A stretch of 64,000 bases of DNA, taken from positions 111,570 to 175,569 of the forward strand of contig CAVYON010000001.1 of the NCBI GenBank assembly GCA_963770035.1, written 5' to 3'. This stretch comes from Roseiarcus sp963770035. Lineage in GTDB: Bacteria; Pseudomonadota; Alphaproteobacteria; Rhizobiales; Beijerinckiaceae. Both the position numbers and the translations under genes were made by a program. Position 1 is the stretch's first letter. Each line of letters opens with the position of its first letter. Shown here piece after piece: positions 27,601-36,652 of the stretch. Below the pieces are notes generated by a model, which was given only the letters and a program-made list of their open reading frames with translations, did no database searches and had not been told where the DNA came from.

Positions 27601-28368
27601 CTATGCAGCACTTTGCGTCAAGCGTACAGGCATAATTAGATCTGCGTAAGTATCTATATAATCATCCCTGCCCGAAAATACCTCATAAAGTAACGATGAT
27701 ATCGGAGATAATTTCCTAAGTCGGTCAATATTGAGCACTAGTACGTTATGACGATTGACTCTTTCAATTATTTTCTGATCGCTTAAGCAAGACATTGTTC
27801 TACTGAAGGTGTCGCAATTAATAACGAGATAATTAGCAATATCAACCCGCGACATCGGAAGCGCGACAGTTATTTGTGCCGTGGGATCGATCTCGCGCCC
27901 ATGAACGCTCTTTAGTGCAATAGCAAGTATAAAAGACGCGACACGCGCCTCTGTCTCAAGACGACCGATCATAAGTTGGTGCATATTAACGCGCGCCAGT
28001 TGATTAAAGCATCGTCGCACTAAGAAATTACGATAATCATCGGCCGACAATCCCCTGTACAGCTCGTGCGGCGCCAAGGCAACTAACGCCGCCTTGGTGA
28101 TCGCTCGTAGCGAAATCTTAGATGTGGAAAAGATAGTCGAGGTCGAGACGACGTCACCCGGCGCAAGAAAGTCCAATACTTGCAATTTTTCCTTAGCCGG
28201 CATCGCATCAACTGCGAGCATGCCCTCTCGCAGTACGATTACCTTATCCGCGGGAGTAGGCGGAACACGCTGTTGCGGGCGCAACCACAAAACGTCGCCA
28301 TGTGCACAAATTTCTTCGAATAAGCGAAATGCATTCGTGATATCGCGCGGAATCTCTCGTAAGGCCAT
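27601..28368 (-). CDS. Crp/Fnr-family transcriptional regulator, AT-rich
   Basis: A 255-residue regulator. Residues ~10-120 form a cyclic-nucleotide-binding-like barrel (KVIVLREGMLAVDAM, LQVLDFLAPGDVVSTSTIF), with no recognisable cAMP-binding Arg-Ser pair and no FNR-type Cys cluster. The C-terminal winged helix includes VALPMSRVDIANYLVINCDT and FSRTMSCLSDQKII, with the recognition helix replaced by a CDTFSRT sequence (consensus TVSR). The long helix MHQLMIGRLETEARVASFIL is the dimer helix. Base composition is clearly AT-richer than its surroundings, suggesting horizontal acquisition. It precedes glmS by 95 bases on the same strand, so it may be co-transcribed or regulate it. Confidence 0.85.
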   Translation of the reverse strand: MALREIPRDITNAFRLFEEICAHGDVLWLRPQQRVPPTPADKVIVLREGMLAVDAMPAKEKLQVLDFLAPGDVVSTSTIFSTSKISLRAITKAALVALAPHELYRGLSADDYRNFLVRRCFNQLARVNMHQLMIGRLETEARVASFILAIALKSVHGREIDPTAQITVALPMSRVDIANYLVINCDTFSRTMSCLSDQKIIERVNRHNVLVLNIDRLRKLSPISSLLYEVFSGRDDYIDTYADLIMPVRLTQSAA

Positions 28369-28533
28369 TCGGGAGCCCCCATAAATCCGCCCAGCTTTCG
28401 GAGTCTCTATCTTAGATCGACCATCCGCGATTTACTAGAAGTCGTTGTGGAAATTAATGACTACGCCAAGAGTTGGCAAATGAAAAGAAGTACTCCTTTT
28501 CGCTTCATACTAAGGCATTAGAGCGGACTCCGA

Positions 28534-29460
28534 TCAACCGGTATCATATCCGCAAGCCTTGAAGTAATTTACGCATTCCGCGGGTTTGAAGATATCGGCA
28601 TAGGCGTCGAGGGCGATCAGCAGGCCGGCGACGGTTCGTTCGGCGATTTTGCGCAGGAAGGCCTTCAGCTTTGAATAGGCCTTTTCGATCGGGTTCATGT
28701 CGGGGCTGTAAGGCGGCAGATACCGCAATTCGGCTCCGGCGGCCTTGATGAGTTGCTCGACCTTGGGTCCCTTGTGGCTCGACAGGTTGTCCATGACGAC
28801 GATGTCGCCTTTCGAGAGGGTGGGAACGAGACATTTTTCCACCCATTCCTCGAACGAGGCGGCGTTGATCGGCCGGTCGAAGGCCTTTTGCGCCACGAGG
28901 CCGCAAAGGCGCAGGCCGGCGACCAGCGTGATCGTCTTGTAAGGACCGTGCGCAACGGCGGCGCGCAACCTTTGCCCGCGCCGACAGCGTCCGCGTTTGC
29001 GCGCCATATTCGTCGAAGCCCCCGCGCTTCGCGCCCGTCCCTTCGGGACGCGTCGATGAACACGAAGCGGGTCGGATCAAGATCGAGTTGCCCGGCGAAC
29101 CAGTCGCGGCGCTGTCTCAGAACGTCCGAGCGTTGCTGCTCCTCGGCGTGCGCGGACTTTTTTTAAACGTGAGCTCATGGCGATCGAAAAAGCGCCAAAG
29201 CACGGAGGACGAGAAACGCTCAGCGTCATGTCCGGCCGGCGGCGAATGAGACCAAGCAGATAGTCGCGATGGGCCTCGATACGACCAGAACGACGATCTC
29301 CCCCGTCGGAGCCGGCGAGATCTCCCCTTTGGCTTTGAAGCGCGCCACCCAGCGCACGGCGCTGGCGATGCTGACCCCAAAACGCTCGGCCGCCGCGTTG
29401 CGCGACATGCCGCCTTCCACCACCGCCCCCACCTCGACTTGGCTACGCGATTTACGCTAC
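28534..29460 (-). pseudogene. IS630-family transposase, interrupted
   Basis: Remains of an IS630-type transposase in several frames. The N-terminal HTH part is seen as GAVVEGGMSRNAAAERFGVS followed by VRWVARFKAKGEISPAP; the catalytic part as RFVFID and, in another frame, TLSKGDIVVMDNLSSHKGPK, LRYLPPYSPDMNPIEKAYSK and VNYFKACGYDTG. Between RFVFID and the NMARKRGRCRRGQ segment, about 30 bases rich in short palindromes (28.99-29.06 kb) replace the expected DETW motif. The very N-terminus is missing. A terminal-repeat-like GAGCGGACTCC is seen at about 28521 at the right position for one IS end; the other end was not found. Confidence 0.85.
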
Positions 29461-29725
29461 GTTGGCGCAGGGTTCGACGGGATGCTCGGTCGTCGCAGGT
29501 TGGCCCCTTGTTGGCACACACGGGGGAACAGCAATGCGAAATTGGCTTCTTGCTTCGACCCACCCTCAGCCGGTGCGGCGCCTTGGCACGCGGCAGCTTG
29601 GCGCATTCCTTTAGCAGTTTCAACATTGTACCTTTTCATATGCCGGGGACTGGGGTCCACCGGCCGCGCCTTGCTCCTCCTCCTGCGCCGGGCGACCCGT
29701 TTCCTTTGGCTCGATGAGGCGTTCG

Positions 29726-29908
29726 ATGCCGTACCGGGTGCAATTTCTCGACCGCATGGACAACGTCATCCGCGAATTGCGCGCCGACGGCAGAAGCGCC
29801 GGCTTTCCGTTGCTGACGCCGTGGCCGCCTGGGGCCTTCCGGGTGCGTGTGATCTACCCGTCGGGGTGTGTTTCGACCTCGAAACCCTTGGCGCGACTCG
29901 CCGCCTAG
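29726..29908 (+). CDS. small conserved Rhizobiales protein, possibly degenerate
   Basis: A 60-residue product starting MPYRVQFLDRMDNVIRELRA, which resembles a family of ~60-70-residue hypothetical proteins in Rhizobiales (MPYRVQFLD... with a WPPGA motif later, here LLTPWPPGAFRVRVIYPSG). The linker between the two conserved parts is shorter than I expect, and a diverged copy of the TP-PP-SRVRV part occurs near 30890, so it could be partly decayed. Possible upstream start at ATG 29714. Function unknown. Confidence 0.45.
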   Translation: MPYRVQFLDRMDNVIRELRADGRSAGFPLLTPWPPGAFRVRVIYPSGCVSTSKPLARLAA

Positions 29909-30147
29909 AGTGCGCGGCTTAACAGCGCGCGCGCTATGATGCCGCATCGCAACCTGCGCGTGGACAAGCTAATGAGGCCATCGTCCCAGGGAGGGAAGGA
30001 TGAAGGCTCCGCCGCCTGCCGCCCGGCGCAGGCGCTGAACGACAGGGCATTGCCCTCGCCGACGTGCCCGGCGCGCCAGGACTCAACTCGCCCCTATCCT
30101 ACGAGCGCCCGCGCTCTACGCAGCAGGTTTGAGAGACAGGAGGTCTC

Positions 30148-30636
30148 TTGGTCCACACGTACGCCTCAGCCGATGCAGCCTGGACTGAACATGTCGCCAG
30201 CACGATCAAGATCCTTGAGCACCAGCGCGATCGATTGATTGGCCTTGTGGTCGAAGGTCCTATCCCCCTGCGCTCGCTGCGGCTGCGCCAACTGAGTTCC
30301 ATTGAGCACCGGCTGGTCGCCGCCCGGGCCGAAGAGGAAGGCGCGGGCATTTGCCGGCGCCAGGGTCGTGACATCGTGTCGGGCCTTGCCTATGATTTCG
30401 CCTGTCGGCCGACGACGGGGGTCGAGACAATGCTGGGATGGACAGTCGTTTACCGGAATCCTGTTCCCGGAGGTCCAGCCAAAATAGGCCCCGAGGCTGA
30501 AACGAAAGAAGCTGCGCTCCGTCACGCCCGGGCCTACGAACACGCCGGTCATGAGGTTCACAGGATAGAAGGCCCGCAAGGCCAGGTGATTGGCAAGGAG
30601 GAAATCGAATGCTGGATGGCGGCTAACCCCGATTAA
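30148..30636 (+). CDS. hypothetical protein
   Basis: A 162-residue open frame with no recognised family. It is mostly charged, with a helical first half (STIKILEHQRDRLIGLVVEG) and a second half GWTVVYRNPVPGGPAKIGPE plus ETKEAALRHARAYEHAGHEV that reads like a compact alpha/beta domain. The start is uncertain: TTG 30148 gives the full length, ATG 30430 a 68-residue form holding only the C-terminal domain. No signal peptide or membrane helix. It lies in the decayed region, yet shows sensible coding pattern. Confidence 0.5.
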   Translation: MVHTYASADAAWTEHVASTIKILEHQRDRLIGLVVEGPIPLRSLRLRQLSSIEHRLVAARAEEEGAGICRRQGRDIVSGLAYDFACRPTTGVETMLGWTVVYRNPVPGGPAKIGPEAETKEAALRHARAYEHAGHEVHRIEGPQGQVIGKEEIECWMAANPD

Positions 30637-31086
30637 TCCGCATTGGCGTCGTCTCCGCCGCTTTCGGGACAGTCTTTGTTACGCTTCCAGTCGGAAGCAT
30701 CGGGTTCGAGCGCGACCTGAACCAGAGCGGCGAGCGTCAGATCCGGCTCGACGCCGCGTCACGGACTCCCGGCGCACCGTCGCCGCAATCCCCAAGACCG
30801 AGGCCGAAGAACCTGACCCAGGGACGTTGAGGGGCGCGCGGCCGCACGAAGACCTCCGCCAGTTGATCGGGGTCAGAAGCCGCGGCTTCCTGTTGTTGAC
30901 GCCGCGGCCACCGCGCGCATCTCGGGTGCGTGGGGTCCAATGAGGTCGGCTTAAAGGCCGCCGCTACCGCCGCCGGCACGGACCTCAAACCTCCCTTGAG
31001 AAAGGTGCGGCGGCGGCGGCTGGCGAGCGGTTGAGCGGGAGCTCAGCCAGCGCCCATCACGCTAGCGCTGAAGCCTTTTCGGACCG
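30637..31086. other. non-coding or eroded stretch
   Basis: 450 bases without a convincing gene. Near 30890-30945 there is a diverged copy of the LLTP-PP-A-RVRG segment seen at 29.8 kb. A minus-strand end reading AALVQVALEPDASDWKR and ending at 30633 may be another relic. No RNA or repeat recognised. Confidence 0.35.
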
Positions 31087-31272
31087 CTAAGGCGACCCAT
31101 CGTCTTCTCGGTAACGCCGGTTCCTGACGTTCACCCCGTTCCGGCCGGCTGCTCCAGCATTGGACCGCCCAGGGCGCTTGCAGACGATCCCGTCGAGCCC
31201 CATCTCGCAGGCGTTGGCGACCATCTTCGCGCCCTTCGCCTCGATCGCTCCGCTGAACAGGATGTGATTGGC
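31087..31272 (-). pseudogene. DNA ligase D-like fragment
   Basis: About 61 codons reading HILFSGAIEAKGAKMVANAC then EMGLDGIVCKRPG and NVRNRRYR resemble the end of the ATP-dependent ligase catalytic domain of LigD/LigC proteins (consensus ..ACAMGLEGIVSKR..., with the motif V lysine and a following W-x-K replaced here). No other ligase motif is present around it, so it is a small remnant. Assignment rests on this one motif. Confidence 0.55.
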
Positions 31273-31541
31273 GCCGGCGATGTGCGAAGTCGCAACTTCG
31301 CCCCGCGGACCTCCAAGCCGGATCGCCCGCTGGTCCGCTTGCATCCGTGGCTCGGGCGCATCGGCGCCGCTACCGCCGCCAGCGGCTGTCCAGAACTCCC
31401 CAAGGCAGTCGTGGCGGCGGCGGTCGGCGAGCGGGAGGCTCAAGCCGGCGCAGGCCACGCTACAGGTCGAAGCCTTTGCGAAACTGGCGACCCGCCTCGG
31501 CGCCCGCGACAACCGGCGCGGGACCCTCGGCTGTCGATCGA

Positions 31542-31831
31542 GCGGTCGCGGTTTTGTGTCCGGAGCCGCCTTCCGGTCAGGTCGAGCGGGCCGGTTTTGT
31601 CGCCGAGGCCAAAATGGCGATCGCTTGGCACGCGCGCCATCGCGTGCCTGAAGGCGTGGTTCTTCTGGCCGAGAAAATAGGGCTGCGTCTCGCGGTCGCG
31701 CGCAAAGATCGTTCCGTCGGGCAGCGCCCAGACCATGCGGAAGCCGTCGAGCGTGACGGTGAGGCGCAACGCTTTGGTCGTCAGCGTCACCTGCACGGGC
31801 GACGCCGCAATCTCGGCGCAAACCTCGCCAA
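31542..31831 (-). pseudogene. GH31 alpha-glucosidase N-terminal fragment
   Basis: About 96 codons reading VTLTTKALRLTVTLDGFRMV, WALPDGTIFARDRETQPYFL and HAMARVPSDRHFGLGDKTGP then LDLTGRRLR match the N-terminal beta-sandwich of GH31 alpha-glucosidases, where the YGLGDKTGPLD motif precedes the catalytic barrel. The barrel is absent. It is fused in frame to an IS3-type fragment upstream, showing rearrangement. Confidence 0.65.
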
Positions 31832-31832
31832 A

Positions 31833-31946
31833 GCGATAGAAGCCGGCGCGCGAGACGCCGCTAAGCTGGCACAGAGGCTCGATCGAGGGGTCGCCTTGCG
31901 TCTCCTGCGCAGTCATGTCTTCATGGGGGAGGACGATGCTGGCCAT
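31833..31946 (-). pseudogene. IS3-family transposase orfB N-terminal fragment
   Basis: The frame begins MASIVLPHEDMTAQETQGDP and then SIEPLCQLSGVSRAGFYRF, the typical start of the IS3 orfB helix-turn-helix (LCxLxGVSRxGYYRW). It breaks off at that point and runs directly into alpha-glucosidase-like sequence. A small relic. Confidence 0.6.
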
Positions 31947-32007
31947 GCTGAAGGGTGGGACGGGAATAGGGGATTGAGTAAAGCGTTAGCCCGGTACGGG
32001 TTAGCGT

Positions 32008-32226
32008 TCATTGGCCCGCCGGATCCGACAATTCATGCTCGGTGACAATGACGTAGCCGGATGTGACCTCATATGGCGCCAAACCAGGCTCAAGCGTCAC
32101 TTGCCTGGCCGGTTGCCAGATGACGCTGACGACTCTCCCCCCTTCGGCGGCGATGTGCTCCAGTTGATCCCGAAGTCTCGCCGGCTCATCTCGGACCGTG
32201 TAGACCGCGTATTGCTTGTGCCCCAT
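32008..32226 (-). CDS. small hypothetical protein
   Basis: A 72-residue protein from ATG 32226: GHKQYAVYTVRDEPARLRDQ, LEHIAAEGGRVVSVIWQPAR and VTSGYVIVTEHE. The pattern (strand, helix, then AAEGG-RVVSVIWQ and a closing strand with YVIV) is reminiscent of the DUF4177/DUF1737 small ferredoxin-like proteins, but no exact family is recognised. It is better preserved than the relics just downstream. Confidence 0.6.
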   Translation of the reverse strand: MGHKQYAVYTVRDEPARLRDQLEHIAAEGGRVVSVIWQPARQVTLEPGLAPYEVTSGYVIVTEHELSDPAGQ

Positions 32227-32796
32227 GGCGGCCCTCCCGGTGGTCCGCCGCGCCGATCGCGTAGGCTAGACCTTCAACTCCGCGTCACGCGCGACGATGC
32301 GCCGCTTGCCGTCGGCGAGTGGCCCCGGAGCGACAGGGCGTCTTTAGCGAACGCCCGGAGCAGAATTGCGGCCCTTTCGGGCGAACTGTGGCGGGCCGCG
32401 CGCGCCATCGGACGCATTGCGGACGATCAGTATAGCGTGGTCGGGAGAGACGGGTGAATTGGGCGAGCCGCAAGCCCCATCCCTGGCGTCGGACGCGCGG
32501 CGACCGCACAGCGCAAACAGCGCTCGCACTTAAGCACAGTGGTCGACAAGCCCTAGCGGACGCATCGCCTCCGTCGCCATCAGTCCCGGTACGGGCGGCA
32601 TGCACAGGAGCGAACGCAGAACGAAGCGCTGCGCGCCCGGAATCGATCGGCCTCGATTCCGAGTGAACCCGGTTGCTATTTCCTTCTGGTTGCATGCGAC
32701 AAAGGTCTCATGAGCCCCACAACTTTGATCCAAATCAACGGCTCTCTGCAGAGTTTGCAGTATCCACGCGCAATTTAAAAACTGAGGGAGGGCTCC
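32227..32796. other. upstream region of acyl-CoA synthetase gene
   Basis: 570 bases with no gene I can support; frames on the minus strand look like Arg/Ala-rich shadows. The promoter of the acyl-CoA synthetase gene should lie in its last 150 bases, where AT content rises (32690-32790). Confidence 0.35.
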
Positions 32797-34467
32797 ATGC
32801 CGGGCAAACTCATCGACGTTACTGCGTCGGCTTATCAGTATCCGCTTCTCATCAAGCATCTGCTGCACTACCCGATGGCGCATGCGCCCGAGCAGGAGAT
32901 CGTCTATCGCGACCTGAGGCGGCACAGCTACCGCGTTTTCCGCGAGCGCATCGGGCGTCTGGCAAGCGGGCTCACCGAACTCGGCGTCAAGCCGGGCGAT
33001 GTCGTCGCCGTTCTCGACTGGGACAGCCATCGCTATCTCGAGTGCTATTTCGCCGTGCCGATGATGGGCGCTGTGTTGCAGACGGTCAATCTCTCGCTGC
33101 CGCCGGAGGGCTTGCTGTTTGCGATGAACGACGTCGCGCCATCGATCGTCCTGGTCAACGCCGACTTCCTTCCGCTGGTCGAGAAAATGGCCGACAAGCT
33201 GCCGTCGGTGCGGAGATATGTGCTCCTGCACGATCGCCGGGAGCAGCCGACGACACGCCTGCCGATCGAATGCGAATACGAGGATATGCTGGAAGCGAGT
33301 TCGCCGTTCTTCCAGTTTCCCGATTTCGACGAGAACACGCGCGCAACGACCTTCCACACCACCGGCACCACCGGCCGGCCGAAGGGGGTCTACTTCAGTC
33401 ACCGCCAACTCGTGTTGCACACGCTCGGCATCATCGCGGAATACAGTGCCTCCGCCAGTCAGGGTCGGATCAGTCGCGAAGAGGTCTACATGCCGCTGAC
33501 GCCGATGTTCCATGTCCACGCCTGGGGAAGCCCGTACGTACACACGCTGCTCGGCAACAAGCAGGTCTATCCTGGACGTTACGCGCCGGACGTCTTGCTT
33601 GGGTTGATCGCCCGCGAGGGCGTGACGTCCACCCATTGCGTGCCGACGATCCTTCAGATGCTGCTGTCCGCGCCGGGAAGCAAGGACGTCGATCTCTCGA
33701 AGGTGAAGATGGTGATTGGCGGCGCCGCAATGCCGCGAGCCTTGGCCCGAGCGGCGATGGCGCGCGGCATCGACGTCTTCACCGGCTATGGTCAATCCGA
33801 ATCGTGCCCGATGCTGACCGGGGTGCACATGACCACCGCGCAATTGTCGGAGGACCTCGAGGCGCAGGTGGCGCGGCGCACCAACGCGGGTCTGCCGGCG
33901 CCGATGGTTGATCTGCGCATCGTGGACGCGGACATGTCCGACGTCGCGCACGATGGAGAAACGCGCGGCGAGATCGTCGTGCGCGCGCCGTGGCTCACCA
34001 TGGGCTACCTCAACGATCCGGCCGCGTCGGAGCAGCTCTGGGCGGGCGGATACCTGCATACCGGCGACGTCGCAACCTGGGACGCCGACGGAACCATCCA
34101 CATCGTCGACCGCATCAAGGACATCATCAAGAGCGGCGGCGAGTGGGTCTCATCGATCCAGGTCGAGGACATCATCTCCGAAAAGAGCGGCGTCGTGAAA
34201 GCAGCGGTCATCGCCGTCAAGGACGCCAAGTGGGGCGAGCGCCCGATGGCTCTCGTCGTCGTTGAGCCCGGCTTCGCGGGCGGCTCCGCCGAGGCCGCGG
34301 AGGAGGGCATTCGCGCCCATGTCCGAAGTTACGTCGACAAAGGCGTCATTTCGAAGTTCGCCGTTCCGGATCGGGTGATGCTCGTCAAGGAGTTGCCGCT
34401 GACCTCGGTCGGCAAGGTCGACAAGGCGGTCTTGCGCGAAAGGCATCTGCGGGACGAGGCGGCTTAG
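32797..34467 (+). CDS. AMP-forming acyl-CoA synthetase (medium/long-chain fatty acid type)
   Basis: Activates a carboxylic acid to its CoA thioester with ATP in the cytosol. The 556-residue product has ANL-superfamily motifs: TTFHTTGTTGRPKGVYFSHR (P-loop, A3), VFTGYGQSES (A5), LHTGDVATWDADGTIHIVDR (A7) and DIIKSGGEWVSSIQVEDII (A8), and SVGKVDKAVLR with the C-terminal catalytic Lys. The N-terminus YQYPLLIKHLLHYPMAHAPE and the YMPLTPMFHVHAWG segment resemble the fatty-acid/AMP ligases used for medium- or long-chain acids. A purine-rich site GAGGGAG precedes ATG 32797. Substrate is uncertain. It is flanked by relics and a palindromic repeat, so it is probably monocistronic. Confidence 0.92.
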   Translation: MPGKLIDVTASAYQYPLLIKHLLHYPMAHAPEQEIVYRDLRRHSYRVFRERIGRLASGLTELGVKPGDVVAVLDWDSHRYLECYFAVPMMGAVLQTVNLSLPPEGLLFAMNDVAPSIVLVNADFLPLVEKMADKLPSVRRYVLLHDRREQPTTRLPIECEYEDMLEASSPFFQFPDFDENTRATTFHTTGTTGRPKGVYFSHRQLVLHTLGIIAEYSASASQGRISREEVYMPLTPMFHVHAWGSPYVHTLLGNKQVYPGRYAPDVLLGLIAREGVTSTHCVPTILQMLLSAPGSKDVDLSKVKMVIGGAAMPRALARAAMARGIDVFTGYGQSESCPMLTGVHMTTAQLSEDLEAQVARRTNAGLPAPMVDLRIVDADMSDVAHDGETRGEIVVRAPWLTMGYLNDPAASEQLWAGGYLHTGDVATWDADGTIHIVDRIKDIIKSGGEWVSSIQVEDIISEKSGVVKAAVIAVKDAKWGERPMALVVVEPGFAGGSAEAAEEGIRAHVRSYVDKGVISKFAVPDRVMLVKELPLTSVGKVDKAVLRERHLRDEAA

Positions 34468-34523
34468 CCCGCCTCCTGAAAAATGAAAAGCTAGGGCATG
34501 ATGACTTGATGAATATTCGTTTC

Positions 34524-34583
34524 CGTCATTGCGAGCGAAGCGAAGCAATCTATAGACGTAGGGTGCGGCATTGGATTGCTTCG
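34524..34583. repeat. palindromic extragenic repeat (GCGAAGCAATC type)
   Basis: CGTCATTGCGAGCGAAG leads into CGAAGCAATC at 34541-34550, with the inverted partner GATTGCTTCG at 34574-34583 after a short spacer. This is a familiar dispersed repeat (TCATTGCGAGCGAAGCGAAGCAATC) in alphaproteobacterial and other genomes. It lies between the acyl-CoA synthetase and the following membrane protein gene. Confidence 0.7.
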
Positions 34584-34672
34584 TCGGGGCGCTCCACGCA
34601 ATTGACGACGGTGATTTGATTTCAATTCATCATGCTCCAGGCAAACAAGAAGAAAGATAAGGGAGTGGGCAA

Positions 34673-35692
34673 ATGAGCAAGGCAAATAAGACGTTGAGCG
34701 TCAACCAGCTGTTCTGGGAACAGGTCGCGTTGAGCTTTGTGGTCGTCGCCGTCCTGATCGCCTGCGGCGCGCTGCTGACCTTCAGGGCAATGGGCGAAGC
34801 CTACAGCCAGTGGACTGTCGTCGGCTTCGTCGCGACGGTGTTTTTCGCCTTCATCGTCTTCCTTCCGGCCGGAACCCTGTATGCGGCCCGGGCGGAATTC
34901 GCCAAAGGCAAGGTTGAGATCCGAGAGGAGGAAAAGACCGGGGCGCTTCACCCGATCGCCGATCCGCTGCTGAAGACGGCGCCCCTTGGCGGCGCCTGCG
35001 CCGCGCTTGGGACGGCCATCGTCTGGCTCATCGTCTACGGCCTGGGGTGGACGCCGTCGCCGCTTGTCGCGACACTCGTCTCGTTCCTCTTCGTTGTCCC
35101 CTATGCGCTCATCGTCCGCCGGAACATCTTCCCCGACATCGAGGGACTGGCGGCGCAGGGCGCCTTTAGGGCCAGCGCGGTCGCCTCGAGGACGCGGCAC
35201 ATCTGGATGACCTACATCCTTCCGAACCTCGTGTTCCAGGCGATCATCAACCTACCGCTCGGGTACAGAGGCTTTTCGTACGCAGCCGCCGCAATCGCCG
35301 ACAGCGCCGGGCCGGGCGTCGTACCGGTCGCGGCGCTTGCGCCGGACTTCGCCATTACGTTCATGTTCGTCTGCAGCTTCACCTTCCTCGCGGTGATGGC
35401 GCATACCGCGTCCGACATGTTCGAGGGCGAAATGACCTATTCGGGCAAGGCGCGCGGAATCAACGGCTTCCTGTTCTTCATCCTGATCCTCCTGATGGGC
35501 CTCGGGCTCGGGATCCTGTTTGCATTGATCCCGCCCGTGACCGGCGTCGCGACGGTCTCGTTCGGATTTGCGATCGTCCTGAAGTTCCTCGTCGTGTTCC
35601 TGTCCGTCTACGCCGCCGCTCGCTGGGGCGTCGGCTGGATGGGCAAGAAGTTCAACGACGCCGTCGCGCACAAGGCGGCGCCCGCGCACTGA
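34673..35692 (+). CDS. polytopic membrane protein of unknown function
   Basis: A 339-residue integral membrane protein with about eight predicted hydrophobic helices, for example VALSFVVVAVLIACGALLTF, WTVVGFVATVFFAFIVFLPA, LVATLVSFLFVVPYALIV, ITFMFVCSFTFLAVMAHTAS and FLFFILILLMGLGLGILFAL. No family motif is recognised; a single cytoplasmic Lys/Glu-rich loop (EFAKGKVEIREEEKTGALHP) lies after the second helix. Clear ribosome site (GGGAG) precedes ATG 34673. Follows the acyl-CoA synthetase on the same strand but after a repeat, so they may not share an mRNA. Function unknown. Confidence 0.75.
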   Translation: MSKANKTLSVNQLFWEQVALSFVVVAVLIACGALLTFRAMGEAYSQWTVVGFVATVFFAFIVFLPAGTLYAARAEFAKGKVEIREEEKTGALHPIADPLLKTAPLGGACAALGTAIVWLIVYGLGWTPSPLVATLVSFLFVVPYALIVRRNIFPDIEGLAAQGAFRASAVASRTRHIWMTYILPNLVFQAIINLPLGYRGFSYAAAAIADSAGPGVVPVAALAPDFAITFMFVCSFTFLAVMAHTASDMFEGEMTYSGKARGINGFLFFILILLMGLGLGILFALIPPVTGVATVSFGFAIVLKFLVVFLSVYAAARWGVGWMGKKFNDAVAHKAAPAH

Positions 35693-36151
35693 GCGAGCAT
35701 CCGGGGCTCCTTGCCCGCTTGCCGCCGGCGGCTCGCTTCTGAAGCGCCGGCGGGGGCATCCTGGGTTTCTCGGGACGGAGGCCTTGATGAAGCTCCACGT
35801 GGCTCGCGGCGCGCTCCCGGCGAGAGAAGAGCGCGCTGACCGGTTGGCGAAGCCGCCTTGGTGGGAACTCGGAGCCTTCAGGCTCGTGTGATCGTCGCTG
35901 CCTGATACCGCGCCGCCTTCGGTTTCGAACGCGCAGGCTCGTGTACGCTTTCGAACCGCTCCGGGTGCGATCCCTTACTGTAAGCCATTGAAATCGCTTG
36001 ATGTCTGCACGTGGTAGGCGTGGAAAATATGGCCAAAGTGCGGCAAACCCCGCCCCTGACCGACAAGCGAATCAGAAAGTGGCGCCTAACCCGTTGAAGG
36101 GACTTGGTCGCTCGCGAAAACCGCATGAGCGCCTGCGGAGCGCGGGTGGGC
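35693..36151. other. convergent intergenic region
   Basis: 460 bases between the plus-strand membrane protein and the minus-strand hox operon end. Its first 60 bases include a GC-rich inverted repeat (GCCGGCGG / CCGCCGG-like around 35725-35760) that could terminate transcription. A minus-strand frame (35878-36126) lacks protein character. No other feature is seen. Confidence 0.35.
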
Positions 36152-36652
36152 CTAGCCGGCGGCTCGGGCCTCCAGGCGGGCGCGCTCGCCGGCGGCGCGC
36201 CGCCAGTGGGCGGGCGACCGTTCCCGCATCAGCGCCTCGACAAAGAGCCAGGCCGCCTCGAGGCGTTCAGCCGCCTCCGCCGATAGCGGCTCGCCCAGTT
36301 CGAAGCGCTCGCCGCGCACGCACAGGACGAACGAGGGCGGCGGCGGGTGGCCGAGCGAGCGGGCATAGACGTCGAGCAGCGCCTCGGGCGACAGCGCATG
36401 GGTCGTGTGGCTCTGATCGCGTCTGGCCTCGATCTCGCGGAAGGCGAACGGGTCCGGCGTGTCCTTGCCGGCGTCGAGAAAGAGGGCCATCTCCGCGCCG
36501 TCGAGGTCGAGCGCATGCTCGATCTGAAGCTGGAAGTCCTCGATCGTCGTCACGTCCGACCAGCCGGCGCCCGTGACCCGGGCGAGCAGCAGCGGTCCCA
36601 GTCCGTCGTCGCCGCGGGCGTCGTTGCCCCAGCCGAAAACGGCGAGCCGCAT
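36152..36652 (-). CDS. hoxW: hydrogenase maturation protease
   Basis: Cleaves the C-terminal tail of the [NiFe] hydrogenase large subunit after nickel insertion. The 166-residue protein shows the HycI/HoxW fold: VFGWGNDARGDDGLGPLLLA (the GxGNxxRGDDG motif with the metal-binding Asp) and MALFLDAGKDTPDPF with the second Asp, then THALSPEALLDVYARSLG with the conserved His. The C-terminal ~25 residues are an Arg/Ala-rich tail. It starts directly after the hoxH stop (no gap), the last gene of the hox operon. Confidence 0.88.
   Translation of the reverse strand: MRLAVFGWGNDARGDDGLGPLLLARVTGAGWSDVTTIEDFQLQIEHALDLDGAEMALFLDAGKDTPDPFAFREIEARRDQSHTTHALSPEALLDVYARSLGHPPPPSFVLCVRGERFELGEPLSAEAAERLEAAWLFVEALMRERSPAHWRRAAGERARLEARAAG

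Noticed and set aside
32530..34101. 523-codon minus-strand frame opposite the acyl-CoA synthetase
   Set aside because: Composition (His/Arg/Asp-rich) is that of an antisense shadow of a high-GC gene, and it has no family resemblance.
35878..36126. 82-codon minus-strand frame before hoxW
   Set aside because: Basic, without family resemblance or ribosome site; not supported as a gene.
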